DNA of 64,000 nt from positions 1-64,000 of IMG/VR virus record IMGVR_UViG_3300020395_000573; one strand, given 5' to 3'. This document shows, in pieces, positions 17,153 through 24,993 of this stretch. The DNA comes from a virus. How positions within the stretch are numbered: the first letter of the stretch is position 1; each line of letters begins with the position of its first letter. The position numbers and the translations under genes were made by a program. The notes below the pieces were generated by a model, which was not told the DNA's origin, did no database searches, and saw only the letters and a program-made list of their open reading frames with translations.

Positions 17153-19464
17153 CTACTAAAGTAGTAAAGAGAAACGGAGAGAGTACAGAACTTAACCTTG
17201 AAAAGGTTCATAAGATGGTAGAGCATGCCTGTGAAGGTCTTGCAGGTGTGTCTGAGTCAGCAGTGGAGATGAATTCAGGTCTCCAGTTCTATGATGGTAT
17301 ACAGACTGCTGATATTCAAGAGATTTTAATTCGTTCTGCTAATGATTTAATCACTCTCGACAATCCTAACTATCAGTTTGTTGCTGCAAGACTATTATTA
17401 TTTGGTTTAAGGAAAGCAATTTACAACGGTCATCCAGATAAGCATCCACCACTACATGAACATGTTAAAACATGTTGCGAAAAAGGTGTGTATGATAAGG
17501 ACATTCTTAATAAATTTACTGACGAGGAATGGGACAAGTTAAATAGTATCATCGATCACGACAGAGACTATCTTTTTACCTATGCAGGTATGCGTCAGGT
17601 ATGTGATAAGTATCTTGTACAAGATAGAAGTACTGGAGAGATCTATGAGACTCCTCAGTTCATGTATATCATGATAGCAGCGACACTCTTTCAAGATGAT
17701 GATAAGTTTTATCGTTTAGATTATATTAAAAAGTATTATGACGCAATCTCCAAACACAGAATCAACATCCCAACACCAGTCATGGCGGGAGTTAGAACCC
17801 CCATTCGCCAATTTGCAAGTTGTGTTCTGGTTGATGTTGATGACACCATCGATAGTATCTTTAGCAGTGATATGGCTATTGGCTACTATGTCGCTCAAAG
17901 GGCAGGTATCGGTATTAACGCGGGTCGCATCAGGGGGATCAACAGCAAAATCAGAGGCGGAGAAGTTCAGCACACAGGTGTCGTCCCGTTCCTTAAAAAG
18001 TTTGAGTCAACTGTTCGATGCTGTACTCAAAATGGCATCAGGGGAGGCAGTGCAACAGTACACTTCCCAATATGGCACCAAGAAATCCAAGACATCCTCG
18101 TCCTCAAGAACAACAAAGGAACAGAAGACAACAGAGTTCGGAAGTTAGATTACAGTATACAGATATCCAAACTATTTTATGAGAGATTTATTTCCAATGA
18201 AGATATCAGTTTATTTTCTCCTCACGATGTTCCTGGTCTCTATGACGCTTTTGGTACTGACGAGTTCGACGAACTCTACATACGAGCCGAGGGGCAAGCA
18301 GATATTCCGAGAAAAACTATTGCTGCACAAGAACTCATATTAGATCTCCTTAAGGAGAGAGCAGAGACTGGTCGTATTTACATTATGAATATAGATCATT
18401 GTAATACTCATTCATCTTTTAATGATAAGGTGAACATGAGTAACCTATGTCAAGAGATCACACTACCTACAGATCCTATTCAACATATAGATGGTGGTGG
18501 TGAGATAGCATTGTGTATTCTCTCTGCTATTAACGTAGGTAAGATTAATAAGTTGGAGGAGTTAGATGAACTTTGTGAACTTGCTGTTAGGGGTCTTGAT
18601 GCTCTTATTGATTATCAAAATTACCCAGTCAAAGCAGCAGAGAGTTCGACTAAGAACAGGCGTTCTCTCGGTATTGGGTACATTGGACTCGCACATTATC
18701 TTGCTCGGCATGGTGCTAAGTATGATAGTCAGGAGGCTTACGACTTAGTTCACAAACTCACTGAGAGATTCCAATTTGCTTTACTTAGTGCATCCAATTC
18801 ATTATCAATGGAGAAGGGTCCTTGCGGTTACTTTGGTCATACAAAGTATGCTAAAGGTATTCTTCCTATCGATACATATAAGAAGGATGTGGATGAGATA
18901 GTACCGAATGACCTATCATGTGATTGGGAATTTTTACGGGGGAGGATTAAACAGTATGGACTCAGGCACAGCACTTTGTCCGCACAAATGCCTTCGGAGA
19001 GCAGTTCCGTTGTGTCAAACGCTACCAATGGAATCGAACCTCCTAGAGACTACCTGTCCATTAAGAAATCAAAGAAAGGGCCTCTTAAGCAGGTGGTTCC
19101 GTCTTATGGGTCTTTGAAAAATAACTACACACTTCTTTGGGATATGAAATCCAATGAAGGATACATTAAAGTTACTGCTGTAATGCAGAAGTTCTTTGAC
19201 CAAGCGATCAGTGGTAACTGGTCATACAATCCAGAGAACTATCCTGATAATGAAGTACCTGTATCTGTTATGGCAAATGATCTTCTAACAACTTACAAGT
19301 ATGGATGGAAGACTTCTTACTATCAGAATACATATGATGCTAAGAAGGATATAGATGAACCAGCACATCCTATAGGATGGAAAGATGATATAAAAGATGT
19401 AGATGAATTAATTAACAATATACTTACTACTGAGGAGGAGGTCTGTGACAGTTGTGCAGTCTGA
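17149..19464 (+). CDS. nrdA: Ribonucleotide reductase class Ia, large subunit
   Basis: About 771 residues. I prefer the ATG at 17149 over 17137 because it makes the usual ATGA overlap and follows GGAAG. An N-terminal ATP-cone (VVKRNGESTELNLEKV) is followed by the catalytic barrel: the disulfide cysteines in ASCVLV and ALCILS, the thiyl-radical centre NLCQEI, and ATNGIEPPRDYLS. The C-terminal CDSC pair recycles the active-site disulfide. It reduces ribonucleotides to deoxyribonucleotides for phage DNA synthesis. Confidence 0.95.
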   Translation: MTTKVVKRNGESTELNLEKVHKMVEHACEGLAGVSESAVEMNSGLQFYDGIQTADIQEILIRSANDLITLDNPNYQFVAARLLLFGLRKAIYNGHPDKHPPLHEHVKTCCEKGVYDKDILNKFTDEEWDKLNSIIDHDRDYLFTYAGMRQVCDKYLVQDRSTGEIYETPQFMYIMIAATLFQDDDKFYRLDYIKKYYDAISKHRINIPTPVMAGVRTPIRQFASCVLVDVDDTIDSIFSSDMAIGYYVAQRAGIGINAGRIRGINSKIRGGEVQHTGVVPFLKKFESTVRCCTQNGIRGGSATVHFPIWHQEIQDILVLKNNKGTEDNRVRKLDYSIQISKLFYERFISNEDISLFSPHDVPGLYDAFGTDEFDELYIRAEGQADIPRKTIAAQELILDLLKERAETGRIYIMNIDHCNTHSSFNDKVNMSNLCQEITLPTDPIQHIDGGGEIALCILSAINVGKINKLEELDELCELAVRGLDALIDYQNYPVKAAESSTKNRRSLGIGYIGLAHYLARHGAKYDSQEAYDLVHKLTERFQFALLSASNSLSMEKGPCGYFGHTKYAKGILPIDTYKKDVDEIVPNDLSCDWEFLRGRIKQYGLRHSTLSAQMPSESSSVVSNATNGIEPPRDYLSIKKSKKGPLKQVVPSYGSLKNNYTLLWDMKSNEGYIKVTAVMQKFFDQAISGNWSYNPENYPDNEVPVSVMANDLLTTYKYGWKTSYYQNTYDAKKDIDEPAHPIGWKDDIKDVDELINNILTTEEEVCDSCAV

Positions 19465-20605
19465 TATTGATGGTATGACAGTATTCAACACTAACGCAGT
19501 TGATACTACTAAGCAACCAATGTTTTTTGGTGCACCATTAAGTGTTCAGCGTTATGATTCGTATCGTTATCCTACATTTGATCGACTGACACAACAACAG
19601 TTAGGATATTTCTGGAGACCTGAAGAGGTATCACTCCAGAAAGATCGTGCAGACTATGCACAACTTACAGATCAACAGAAACATATCTTTACTTCTAACT
19701 TGAAGTATCAGATCATGTTGGATTCTGTTCAAGGTAGAGCACCTGGTATGGCATTCATACCTTACTGTTCTCTACCAGAACTAGAAGCATGTATGACAGT
19801 GTGGCAGTTCATGGAGATGATACACTCCAGATCATACACATATATTATTAAGAATGTATACTCTAACCCTGCAGATGTATTTGATACCATCCTTGAGGAT
19901 GATAATATAATTAAGAGAGCAGAGAGTGTTACAAAATCTTACGATGATTTCATTAAGTATGCTCAGGATTATGGACAGAGTAATAATTGGAAACCAGATT
20001 GGAAGGAACATATCAATGCAGAATGGACAAGAAGAGACCTCAAGCGATCTCTCTACAGAGCTGTCGCAAATGTCAATATACTCGAAGGTATACGTTTTTA
20101 CGTTAGCTTTGCTTGCTCTTTTGCCTTCGGTGAAAACAAACTCATGGAGGGAAGTGCAAAGATCTTATCGCTCATTGCGAGAGATGAATCGCAACACTTA
20201 GTAATAACACAACAGATATTAAAGAACTGGGCTAATGGTGATGACCCTGAGATGCAAGAGATAGTAGAGCAAGAGAAAGAAACTGTTACAGAAATGTTTA
20301 GAACTACTGTTAATGAAGAGAAGGAGTGGGCTAATTATCTGTTCAAAGGTGGTAGTATGATTGGTCTTAATGACAGATTGTTACATAACTATGTGGAATG
20401 GATAGCTAATAGGAGGATGAAAGCAGTAGGTATCAAACCTATCTACGATCAACCTCTTAGAAATAATCCATTACCTTGGACAGAACACTGGCTCAATAGT
20501 AAGGGTCAACAAAACGCACCACAAGAAACGGAGATCGAAAGCTATGTCGTTGGAGGAATCAAACAAGATGTCACAGAAAAATCATTCGCAGGATTCAAAC
20601 TCTGA
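19445..20605 (+). CDS. nrdB: Ribonucleotide reductase class Ia, small subunit
   Basis: Up to 386 residues. The GTG at 19445 follows a strong GAGGAGG; an ATG at 19475 (MTVFNTNAVD) is a plausible alternative. Di-iron ligands lie in LPELEACMTVWQF and RDESQHLVI, and the nearby HSRSYTYI holds a candidate radical tyrosine. It generates the tyrosyl radical for NrdA, whose gene it overlaps by 20 bp. A glutaredoxin that could reduce the enzyme is at 33.2 kb. Confidence 0.95.
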   Translation: MTVVQSDIDGMTVFNTNAVDTTKQPMFFGAPLSVQRYDSYRYPTFDRLTQQQLGYFWRPEEVSLQKDRADYAQLTDQQKHIFTSNLKYQIMLDSVQGRAPGMAFIPYCSLPELEACMTVWQFMEMIHSRSYTYIIKNVYSNPADVFDTILEDDNIIKRAESVTKSYDDFIKYAQDYGQSNNWKPDWKEHINAEWTRRDLKRSLYRAVANVNILEGIRFYVSFACSFAFGENKLMEGSAKILSLIARDESQHLVITQQILKNWANGDDPEMQEIVEQEKETVTEMFRTTVNEEKEWANYLFKGGSMIGLNDRLLHNYVEWIANRRMKAVGIKPIYDQPLRNNPLPWTEHWLNSKGQQNAPQETEIESYVVGGIKQDVTEKSFAGFKL

Positions 20606-20834
20606 TGAGATACAGTGGGACTTAGAAGATATGAAAAATGCTATAAAAAAATCAGCAGAAGAACAGTGGGATGAGTTGCTGGCTAGTACTGGTCAAGACT
20701 TAGTACCTGGTCAGATTGCTGCTGCGGTTTGGGAGATGGAAAAGAAAAAATCAAAAGAGCTTGACAAGATGATGCAGGAGGGTTATAATACAGATGTTGA
20801 GAGCGACGGTTCTCAGCAGGGAGTGACTGAATAA
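20544..20834 (+). CDS. Conserved hypothetical protein after nrdB
   Basis: A 96-residue acidic, helical protein overlapping the nrdB end; an alternative ATG at 20568 has a GGAGG site. WDELLASTGQDLVPGQIAAAVWEM is the most protein-like segment. A consensus promoter lies inside its 3-prime end. Function unknown. Confidence 0.55.
   Translation: MSLEESNKMSQKNHSQDSNSDEIQWDLEDMKNAIKKSAEEQWDELLASTGQDLVPGQIAAAVWEMEKKKSKELDKMMQEGYNTDVESDGSQQGVTE
20761..20789 (+). promoter_or_regulatory. Consensus host-type promoter into a non-coding region
   Basis: TTGACA at 20761-20766, 17-nt spacer, TATAAT at 20784-20789: a perfect sigma-70-type promoter. Predicted start ~20796, leading into about 350 nt without a convincing gene. 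Confidence 0.7.
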
Positions 20835-21059
20835 ACTTGCTGGCATAAGGCTAGTTAAGGTGATGCGTCAGGCGTGGTGGCCGCTGGACCTGCCGAGGGG
20901 TTAGAACCAGAACCGATCATACCAGACGGGACGCAGATAGTAAGGTAAAAATCTACTCATGTAGCAATGCCCCTTACTTGTTGGTACACATAAATCCAAC
21001 CTCCCACCACACCACACACATATTGTTACATTATGAACCCTTTTATGAGGGATTCGTGA
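20835..21059 (+). other. Non-coding stretch with a possible folded RNA
   Basis: No convincing gene is seen between 20834 and 21145. The first part is noticeably GC-rich. TGCGTC at 20864-20869 can pair with GACGCA at 20930-20935, enclosing smaller possible hairpins such as GGTT/AACC. Further on are CTAC-TCAT-GTAG (~20952) and CCCT/AGGG (~21038) hairpins. Small open frames (for example 20863-20904) are too short to claim. A strong promoter lies upstream. Confidence 0.4.
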
Positions 21060-21067
21060 TATAAATA
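21060..21067 (+). promoter_or_regulatory. T4-type late promoter upstream of the riboswitch
   Basis: A perfect TATAAATA. Transcription would begin near 21073, at the base of a 14-bp palindrome and the candidate riboswitch. Confidence 0.65.
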
Positions 21068-21075
21068 GTAACGAA

Positions 21076-21136
21076 GGTAGCATGCTACCAATACGTTCGA
21101 CCCTTCGGGGTTGCAAGTAAGTCGCGGAACGGAACG
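21076..21136 (+). promoter_or_regulatory. Candidate glutamine riboswitch (downstream-peptide / glnA type)
   Basis: After a perfect palindrome (GGTAGCATGCTACC, 21076-21089), CGTTC at 21094-21098 pairs with GAACG at 21132-21136. Inside, CCC-TTCG-GGG (21101-21110) forms a short hairpin and is followed by GCAAGTAAG, resembling the conserved GGAAGTAGG core of glutamine aptamers. The order P1, small hairpin, AAGTA core, GGAACG and an ATG 8 nt later matches the downstream-peptide motif known from marine cyanobacteria and phages. Some core bases differ from the consensus I remember. Confidence 0.7.
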
Positions 21137-21144
21137 TTCATCCC

Positions 21145-21300
21145 ATGATTCCATTTTTAATTGCCACTTCTTTTACTTGTTCCGATGCTAATGTTCTCAT
21201 CGATAAGATGAATTCATATAATGTTGAGGAAGATGTTAGATCTGAAATGATTCAGGTCATTAAGGAAGAGACAAAGGAATGTTGGGACGCAAACGACTAA
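21145..21300 (+). CDS. Short ORF controlled by the candidate riboswitch (downstream peptide)
   Basis: A 51-residue protein starting MIPFLIATSFTCSDANVLID, 8 nt after the riboswitch P1 stem. It has no Shine-Dalgarno sequence of its own; CGTTC of the next-to-start sequence could pair with the P1 strand, offering a way to switch translation. Downstream-peptide motifs are by definition followed by such short ORFs of unknown function. Confidence 0.6.
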   Translation: MIPFLIATSFTCSDANVLIDKMNSYNVEEDVRSEMIQVIKEETKECWDAND

Positions 21301-21341
21301 AGGAACGGGCTAAAAATCCAACTACTTTAGGAGTTAGAACA

Positions 21342-21482
21342 ATGGCACAAGTCACATATAGAGGAACAAAGTACGATACTGAAGAGTATCGTAAGCAGGT
21401 ACTGCAGGAAGCAGCACAGGAAAGGAACCATGAACTAATGTACAGAGGTATGAATTATACCAAGAAGTATGTTAGAGCATAA
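21342..21482 (+). CDS. Small DUF4278-like protein
   Basis: A 46-residue protein from the ATG at 21342, preceded by AGGAG; an upstream in-frame ATG at 21279 overlaps the peptide gene and looks less likely. The start MAQVTYRGTKYDTEEY resembles the small cyanobacterial DUF4278 family (YRGxxY). Terminator follows. Function unknown. Confidence 0.6.
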   Translation: MAQVTYRGTKYDTEEYRKQVLQEAAQERNHELMYRGMNYTKKYVRA

Positions 21483-21510
21483 GGTTCATAAACCGTGACA
21501 TAACTTACGA

Positions 21511-21538
21511 AGAGACCCATTGCAGGGTCTCTTTTTTT
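21511..21538 (+). terminator. Rho-independent terminator before talC
   Basis: AGAGACCC (21511-21518) pairs with GGGTCTCT (21525-21532), 6-nt loop, seven T. The stem is nearly the same as the terminator after pstS. Confidence 0.9.
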
Positions 21539-21542
21539 ATGG

Positions 21543-21556
21543 TATAATTATAAATA
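21543..21556 (+). promoter_or_regulatory. talC promoter: TATAAT plus late box
   Basis: TATAAT at 21543-21548 adjoins a perfect late box TATAAATA at 21549-21556, 24 nt before talC. Confidence 0.6.
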
Positions 21557-21579
21557 ATGAATAACAAAATGAGACTGTC

Positions 21580-22239
21580 ATGAAAATATTTTTAGACTGC
21601 TCTGATGTCGATCTAATAAAACAATCTTTTTCTACAGGGTTAATCGACGGTGTAACAACTAACCCCTCGTTGATGCTAAAGAATGGACATAACCCATTGG
21701 AAGTTATAAAAGAAATATCAGATATATTTCCATTCCATGCTTCGATATCGGCAGAAGTAGTAGGTGAAACAGTAGAAGACATGCTAGCCATGGCTGATAC
21801 TTATCTTGAGTTAGGTGCTAACATTACTATTAAAGTACCTTGTACAAGAACAGGTCTTAAAGCATGTAAAGATTTGTCAGAGGATGATGTACCTGTTAAT
21901 GTTACATTAGTATTCTCTGCTAACCAAGCTATACTTGCATCTAAGGCAGGTGCAAAATATGTGTCACCTTTTATAGGTAGATTAAACGATCAATACTGGG
22001 ATGGTATTGACGTAGTGGAGGAAATTTCTGATGTATTTACAACACACAATCGTGAGACTGAAATACTTGCTGCTTCAATTAGAGACCCAATTCAAGTCGC
22101 AAAGTGTTTTCGAGTGGGGGCTGATATCTGTACTCTGCCTTGGGATATATTTAATAAAATGTATGACCACTGCTTAACTGATTCGGGTCTTGAAAAATTC
22201 GATAATGATTGGACACAATTACAAAAGAGGCTACCATGA
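21580..22239 (+). CDS. talC: Transaldolase TalC
   Basis: A 219-residue transaldolase of the short TalC/FSA type. GVTTNPSLM near residue 26 and the Schiff-base lysine in ITIKVP near residue 84 are present, with the ANQAILASKAGAKYVSPF segment of the barrel. It interconverts sugar phosphates in the pentose phosphate pathway. In cyanophages it is thought to help move carbon toward NADPH and ribose for nucleotides, alongside cp12 (54.6 kb), which blocks the Calvin cycle. Confidence 0.95.
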   Translation: MKIFLDCSDVDLIKQSFSTGLIDGVTTNPSLMLKNGHNPLEVIKEISDIFPFHASISAEVVGETVEDMLAMADTYLELGANITIKVPCTRTGLKACKDLSEDDVPVNVTLVFSANQAILASKAGAKYVSPFIGRLNDQYWDGIDVVEEISDVFTTHNRETEILAASIRDPIQVAKCFRVGADICTLPWDIFNKMYDHCLTDSGLEKFDNDWTQLQKRLP

Positions 22240-22400
22240 ACGGACGCTTATCCAAAGTAGAGATGACTGCTAAACTTATGAAGCTTAAGGTTGAGCTTAA
22301 AGATAAATGTGATCGTAATGAAATGGGTGAGTGGGAATGCATAGGTGCAGACAAGTACCTAAACAGATCGTTGGATATACTAGAAGAATATTATCAATGA
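22236..22400 (+). CDS. Small hypothetical protein after talC
   Basis: A 54-residue helical protein; the ATG at 22236 overlaps the talC stop as ATGA after an AGAGG site. MNGRLSKVEMTAKLMKLKVE. Unknown function. Confidence 0.6.
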   Translation: MNGRLSKVEMTAKLMKLKVELKDKCDRNEMGEWECIGADKYLNRSLDILEEYYQ

Positions 22401-22558
22401 GTAAAACAAATTTAAAAGTATTAATAACGGATATAGAAAGGGCATTAGCAGAGTTAAAAGCTGAGGTATATTCTGATGTTAACGCTTATCGTATAGATAG
22501 TGGTGATGGAATAAAATCCTATGCCCAAATTAATGATGAAGACGGAGAATGCGACTAA
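22397..22558 (+). CDS. Small hypothetical protein
   Basis: A 53-residue acidic protein whose ATG (22397) overlaps the previous stop as ATGA. MSKTNLKVLITDIERALAE. Unknown function. Confidence 0.55.
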   Translation: MSKTNLKVLITDIERALAELKAEVYSDVNAYRIDSGDGIKSYAQINDEDGECD

Positions 22559-23012
22559 TGAAAAAGATAATACAAGAGATTATGACAACCCCTGGACATA
22601 CGAAGGTACAACTTTCACTTCTGCTGATATTGGCGAGTTCTTCGGTTTTGTCTACAGGATTACAAATCTCCAATCGGGTAAACAATATATCGGGAGGAAG
22701 TACTTCACACAACGTAGAAAGTCTGGAAATAGCAGACGCAAACGGACGAGTGAAAGTAACTGGAAGGCATACTACGGAAGTTCTAAGGAACTTACAGAAG
22801 ACAGGAAACTTCTGGGGAACCAAGCCTTCCGTAGGGAAATAATAAGTTTACATAAGACAGCAGGTAAGGTAAACTATGAGGAGACTCGACAGTTATTCAT
22901 ACATAATGTACTGACTGAAGAGAACTCTGATGGTACTCCAGCGTATTACAATAGTAATATACTGGGCAGGTATATGAGGAAGGACTATTTTAGAACTGGT
23001 ACACAGGATTGA
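22521..23012 (+). CDS. GIY-YIG-type endonuclease (homing/Seg-like)
   Basis: Up to 163 residues; ATGs at 22533 and 22536 are alternative starts. The domain begins GFVYRITN and continues KQYIGRKYF, matching the GIY...YIG half-motifs, with basic RRKSGNSRRK and NWKAYYGSSKEL behind. Similar Seg-like proteins in T4 phages are site-specific homing nucleases. It lies between small genes with no sign of an intron. Its TGA stop is part of the -35 box of the next promoter. Confidence 0.7.
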   Translation: MPKLMMKTENATNEKDNTRDYDNPWTYEGTTFTSADIGEFFGFVYRITNLQSGKQYIGRKYFTQRRKSGNSRRKRTSESNWKAYYGSSKELTEDRKLLGNQAFRREIISLHKTAGKVNYEETRQLFIHNVLTEENSDGTPAYYNSNILGRYMRKDYFRTGTQD

Positions 23013-23037
23013 CACTCTGCCATCTTGGTGCTATAAT
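23009..23037 (+). promoter_or_regulatory. Consensus host-type promoter
   Basis: TTGACA (23009-23014), 17-nt spacer, TATAAT (23032-23037). The -35 box contains the stop codon of the endonuclease gene. Confidence 0.85.
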
Positions 23038-23060
23038 TTACCCATAGATGAGGAACCCCA

Positions 23061-23411
23061 ATGAGTTGTGGACTACATACAAAATTAGATGCAGCAGTTA
23101 ATGCTGCCAGAGAAGCATTTGATACAGCACATGCGAAAGATTCTTTAAATGATAATGATCTTAATCTTTTGTTTGTTTATTATCAAGGACTTAAGAAGAT
23201 AAAGGAAGCATTACCTAAAGATGGAAGACCTTTCCTTGGTGAAGATCCTATTAATATACAGTTCCCAGATGGAACTTATGATCCAGACTATAATATAACA
23301 GTACCTACTGGTGATGTTAGTTTCGATACTAACAATCTGGCATTTGATTCTTCCCAACCAATAACTTTTAATGTACCTGATTCTGAGGATGATGCTAAGA
23401 TAGTCCTATAG
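23061..23411 (+). CDS. Hypothetical protein under a strong early promoter
   Basis: A 116-residue protein: helical first half (LDAAVNAAREAFDTAHAK) and an acidic, beta-like second half. Ribosome site GAGGAA. It is the only gene between a perfect promoter and a terminator, so it is a self-contained early unit. No family recognised. Confidence 0.6.
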   Translation: MSCGLHTKLDAAVNAAREAFDTAHAKDSLNDNDLNLLFVYYQGLKKIKEALPKDGRPFLGEDPINIQFPDGTYDPDYNITVPTGDVSFDTNNLAFDSSQPITFNVPDSEDDAKIVL

Positions 23412-23467
23412 TCTTCACCAATAGACTCTAAACTCCATGGCTTTAAGCCCGACAGAAATCAAATATC

Positions 23468-23492
23468 AGGGGTGCCATGAGCACCCCTTTCT
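23468..23492 (+). terminator. Rho-independent terminator
   Basis: AGGGGTGC (23468-23475) pairs with GCACCCCT (23481-23488), loop CATGA, then TTTCT. Confidence 0.75.
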
Positions 23493-23495
23493 ACT

Positions 23496-24071
23496 ATGGA
23501 ATGGTTAGTTGAACAGAAGATGCTTTGTGCTAAGGTACATGAAGCACCCTTTAAACAATTAAAAGAGTACGCTGATGCTGCTTTTGAAAAGGGTAGACCT
23601 TTAGGAGATCACCCAAATTATTCTATCAACACTACTGATCGTGAGAATGCAGAGTATGCTATGGACATACCTCCATTGTTTGATGAGTATGTTAGACAGG
23701 CAATTCATAATAATTTCATGCTACACAAGGCAGAGATGGGAGTGTATGGTATTGATGAAACGAAACTACAAGTTGTAAAGATGTGGGCTAACAAGATGCG
23801 TAAAGGAGATCAGCATCAGTTACATACACATTCGTTTTCTTTATACTCATTCTCTGTATACCTTGATGTTGTAGAGAACGATGCACCTTTTGTGTTTGTT
23901 AATGAAGCACAGGTGTCACCAGTTTACATAAATGAGAATTCAAATCAGCATATCCTAATATTTCCATCCAAGTTATTGCACACAGTTTATCCAAAATTAA
24001 ATGATGGAGTACGGGTTTCCGTTTCAGGAAACGTAGTGATCAACCCGTTTGGTGTACCTGTCAAGCCCTAA
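23496..24071 (+). CDS. 2OG-Fe(II) oxygenase-like protein
   Basis: A 191-residue protein. The second half has a dioxygenase jelly roll: LHTHSFSLYSFSVYLDV, then ILIFPSKLLHTVYP and RVSVSGNVVI, supplying metal histidines and the 2-oxoglutarate arginine. The start follows a terminator without a clear ribosome site; ATG at 23520 is an alternative. Substrate unknown. Confidence 0.7.
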   Translation: MEWLVEQKMLCAKVHEAPFKQLKEYADAAFEKGRPLGDHPNYSINTTDRENAEYAMDIPPLFDEYVRQAIHNNFMLHKAEMGVYGIDETKLQVVKMWANKMRKGDQHQLHTHSFSLYSFSVYLDVVENDAPFVFVNEAQVSPVYINENSNQHILIFPSKLLHTVYPKLNDGVRVSVSGNVVINPFGVPVKP

Positions 24072-24088
24072 CAATAGGTATTTGTACC

Positions 24089-24117
24089 TTGACAGAATTT
24101 TAGATTTGCTATATAAT
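24089..24117 (+). promoter_or_regulatory. Consensus host-type promoter for hli
   Basis: TTGACA (24089-24094), 17-nt spacer, TATAAT (24112-24117), 25 nt before the hli start at 24142. Confidence 0.85.
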
Positions 24118-24141
24118 TATGTTACGTTTCTTAACAAACGA

Positions 24142-24354
24142 ATGACAACTTCATCAAACAGTATGAATCGTTATACTACTACTGAGTATGGCAAGCAGAA
24201 CATGTTTGCTCATGAACCTCAGATTCAAGTAGATCACGATCATGACTACTGGAAAGAAGCAGAGTCTACTAATGGTCGCCTAGCGATGATTGGATTCTTT
24301 GCACTGGTACATAACTATATCCTCTTTGGATCAGTTATACCTGGCATATTTTAA
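24142..24354 (+). CDS. hli: High-light-inducible protein
   Basis: A 70-residue Hli protein; the ATG at 24142 fits the promoter position, although there is no Shine-Dalgarno sequence. The chlorophyll-binding segment is AESTNGRLAMIGFFALVHNY, a single membrane helix ending in VIPGIF. Hli proteins bind chlorophyll and carotenoid and protect photosystem II during light stress. It opens a run of very small photosynthesis-type genes leading to psbA. Confidence 0.92.
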   Translation: MTTSSNSMNRYTTTEYGKQNMFAHEPQIQVDHDHDYWKEAESTNGRLAMIGFFALVHNYILFGSVIPGIF

Positions 24355-24373
24355 GACTAAAGGTCTTTACACC

Positions 24374-24395
24374 ACTCGCATAGCGAGTCACTTTT
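24374..24395 (+). terminator. Weak terminator or attenuator between hli genes
   Basis: ACTCGC (24374-24379) pairs with GCGAGT (24383-24388), 3-nt loop, then CACTTTT. The T tract is short, so partial read-through is likely. Confidence 0.5.
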
Positions 24396-24424
24396 AACCC
24401 TCAAATCTAAAAAGGAGAAAACAA

Positions 24425-24532
24425 ATGACACCAGAAGCAGAAAAGTTTAACGGTTGGATGGCAATGATAGGATTCGTTGCAGCAACAGGTGCTTACATCA
24501 CCACAGGTCAAATCATTCCAGGTATATTCTAA
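24425..24532 (+). CDS. hli: Short high-light-inducible protein
   Basis: 35 residues: MTPEAEKFNGWMAMIGFVAA and a helix ending QIIPGIF. It has the core Hli helix (FNGWMAMIGF) with almost no N-terminal extension. Strong ribosome site AAGGAG at 24411-24416. The stop overlaps the next ATG. Confidence 0.85.
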   Translation: MTPEAEKFNGWMAMIGFVAATGAYITTGQIIPGIF

Positions 24533-24636
24533 TGAATGGTACTTTAGATCTATTCTGGAGAGCAAATGGAAGAGCATCTATGATGTTGTTCTGGGCAGGT
24601 ATAGCAATCTATACTAAACTCCAGTACTTTAGTTAA
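24532..24636 (+). CDS. Hli-like one-helix protein
   Basis: 34 residues starting at the ATG that overlaps the previous stop. FWRANGRASMMLFWAGIAIY preserves the ANGRxxM pattern of Hli chlorophyll binding but lacks the glutamate. A divergent third member of the cluster. Confidence 0.6.
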   Translation: MNGTLDLFWRANGRASMMLFWAGIAIYTKLQYFS

Positions 24637-24637
24637 G

Positions 24638-24645
24638 TATAAATA
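24638..24645 (+). promoter_or_regulatory. T4-type late promoter
   Basis: A perfect TATAAATA, followed by a 16-nt leader (24658-24673) that also occurs before the porin-like gene. Confidence 0.7.
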
Positions 24646-24678
24646 ACTACTCATAAGTTAACATAACAACACAATCCA

Positions 24679-24870
24679 ATGAGCGACTTCGTAGCCGCCT
24701 CAGATACAATCTCACCACTAGTAGCAGTCCTTTGGGTATTTTACCCGATGGCTGCTTTAGTGTTGATTGAATTACTATTAAGAGTATTTAACAATGATGA
24801 CGATGATGATCAGGATGGAGGTAAAGGCATAAGAATTATGCAACCTGCCTATGCACCATCACCTACTTGA
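24679..24870 (+). CDS. Small membrane protein
   Basis: 63 residues: one transmembrane helix (LVAVLWVFYPMAALVLIELLL) and an Asp-rich then basic tail. Lies after a late promoter. The TGA stop is part of the -35 box of the next promoter. Function unknown; position suggests thylakoid or cell membrane. Confidence 0.65.
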   Translation: MSDFVAASDTISPLVAVLWVFYPMAALVLIELLLRVFNNDDDDDQDGGKGIRIMQPAYAPSPT

Positions 24871-24895
24871 CATAGAGTAAAAATACCTATATAAT
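24867..24895 (+). promoter_or_regulatory. Consensus host-type promoter
   Basis: TTGACA (24867-24872), 17-nt spacer, TATAAT (24890-24895). The -35 box holds the upstream stop codon. Confidence 0.85.
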
Positions 24896-24918
24896 ACCAG
24901 TAAGTATTTTTACCCATC

Positions 24919-24993
24919 ATGTATCAAGTATTTTTCTTAGTTACTTTAGCAGTATACACTTATTCAAATGTTGGTCAGTACGTTTTTCAATAA
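24919..24993 (+). CDS. 24-residue membrane peptide
   Basis: MYQVFFLVTLAVYTYSNVGQ and four more residues: one short membrane helix. First gene after a perfect promoter and overlapped by the next gene. Too short for family assignment. Confidence 0.45.
   Translation: MYQVFFLVTLAVYTYSNVGQYVFQ

Noticed and set aside
20827-20904. Short frame reading LNKLAGIRLVKVMRQAWWPL.
   Set aside because: It looks protein-like but has only CTG/GTG/late ATG starts and no ribosome site, so I could not support it as a gene.
20864-20935. Possible tRNA in the non-coding region (72 nt with pairing ends).
   Set aside because: No T-arm (GTTCRANTC) or anticodon-arm pattern, and the inner helices do not fit a cloverleaf.
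22521-23012. Homing endonuclease within an intron or intein.
   Set aside because: No interrupted host gene or splice-like flanks are visible; the neighbouring genes are complete.
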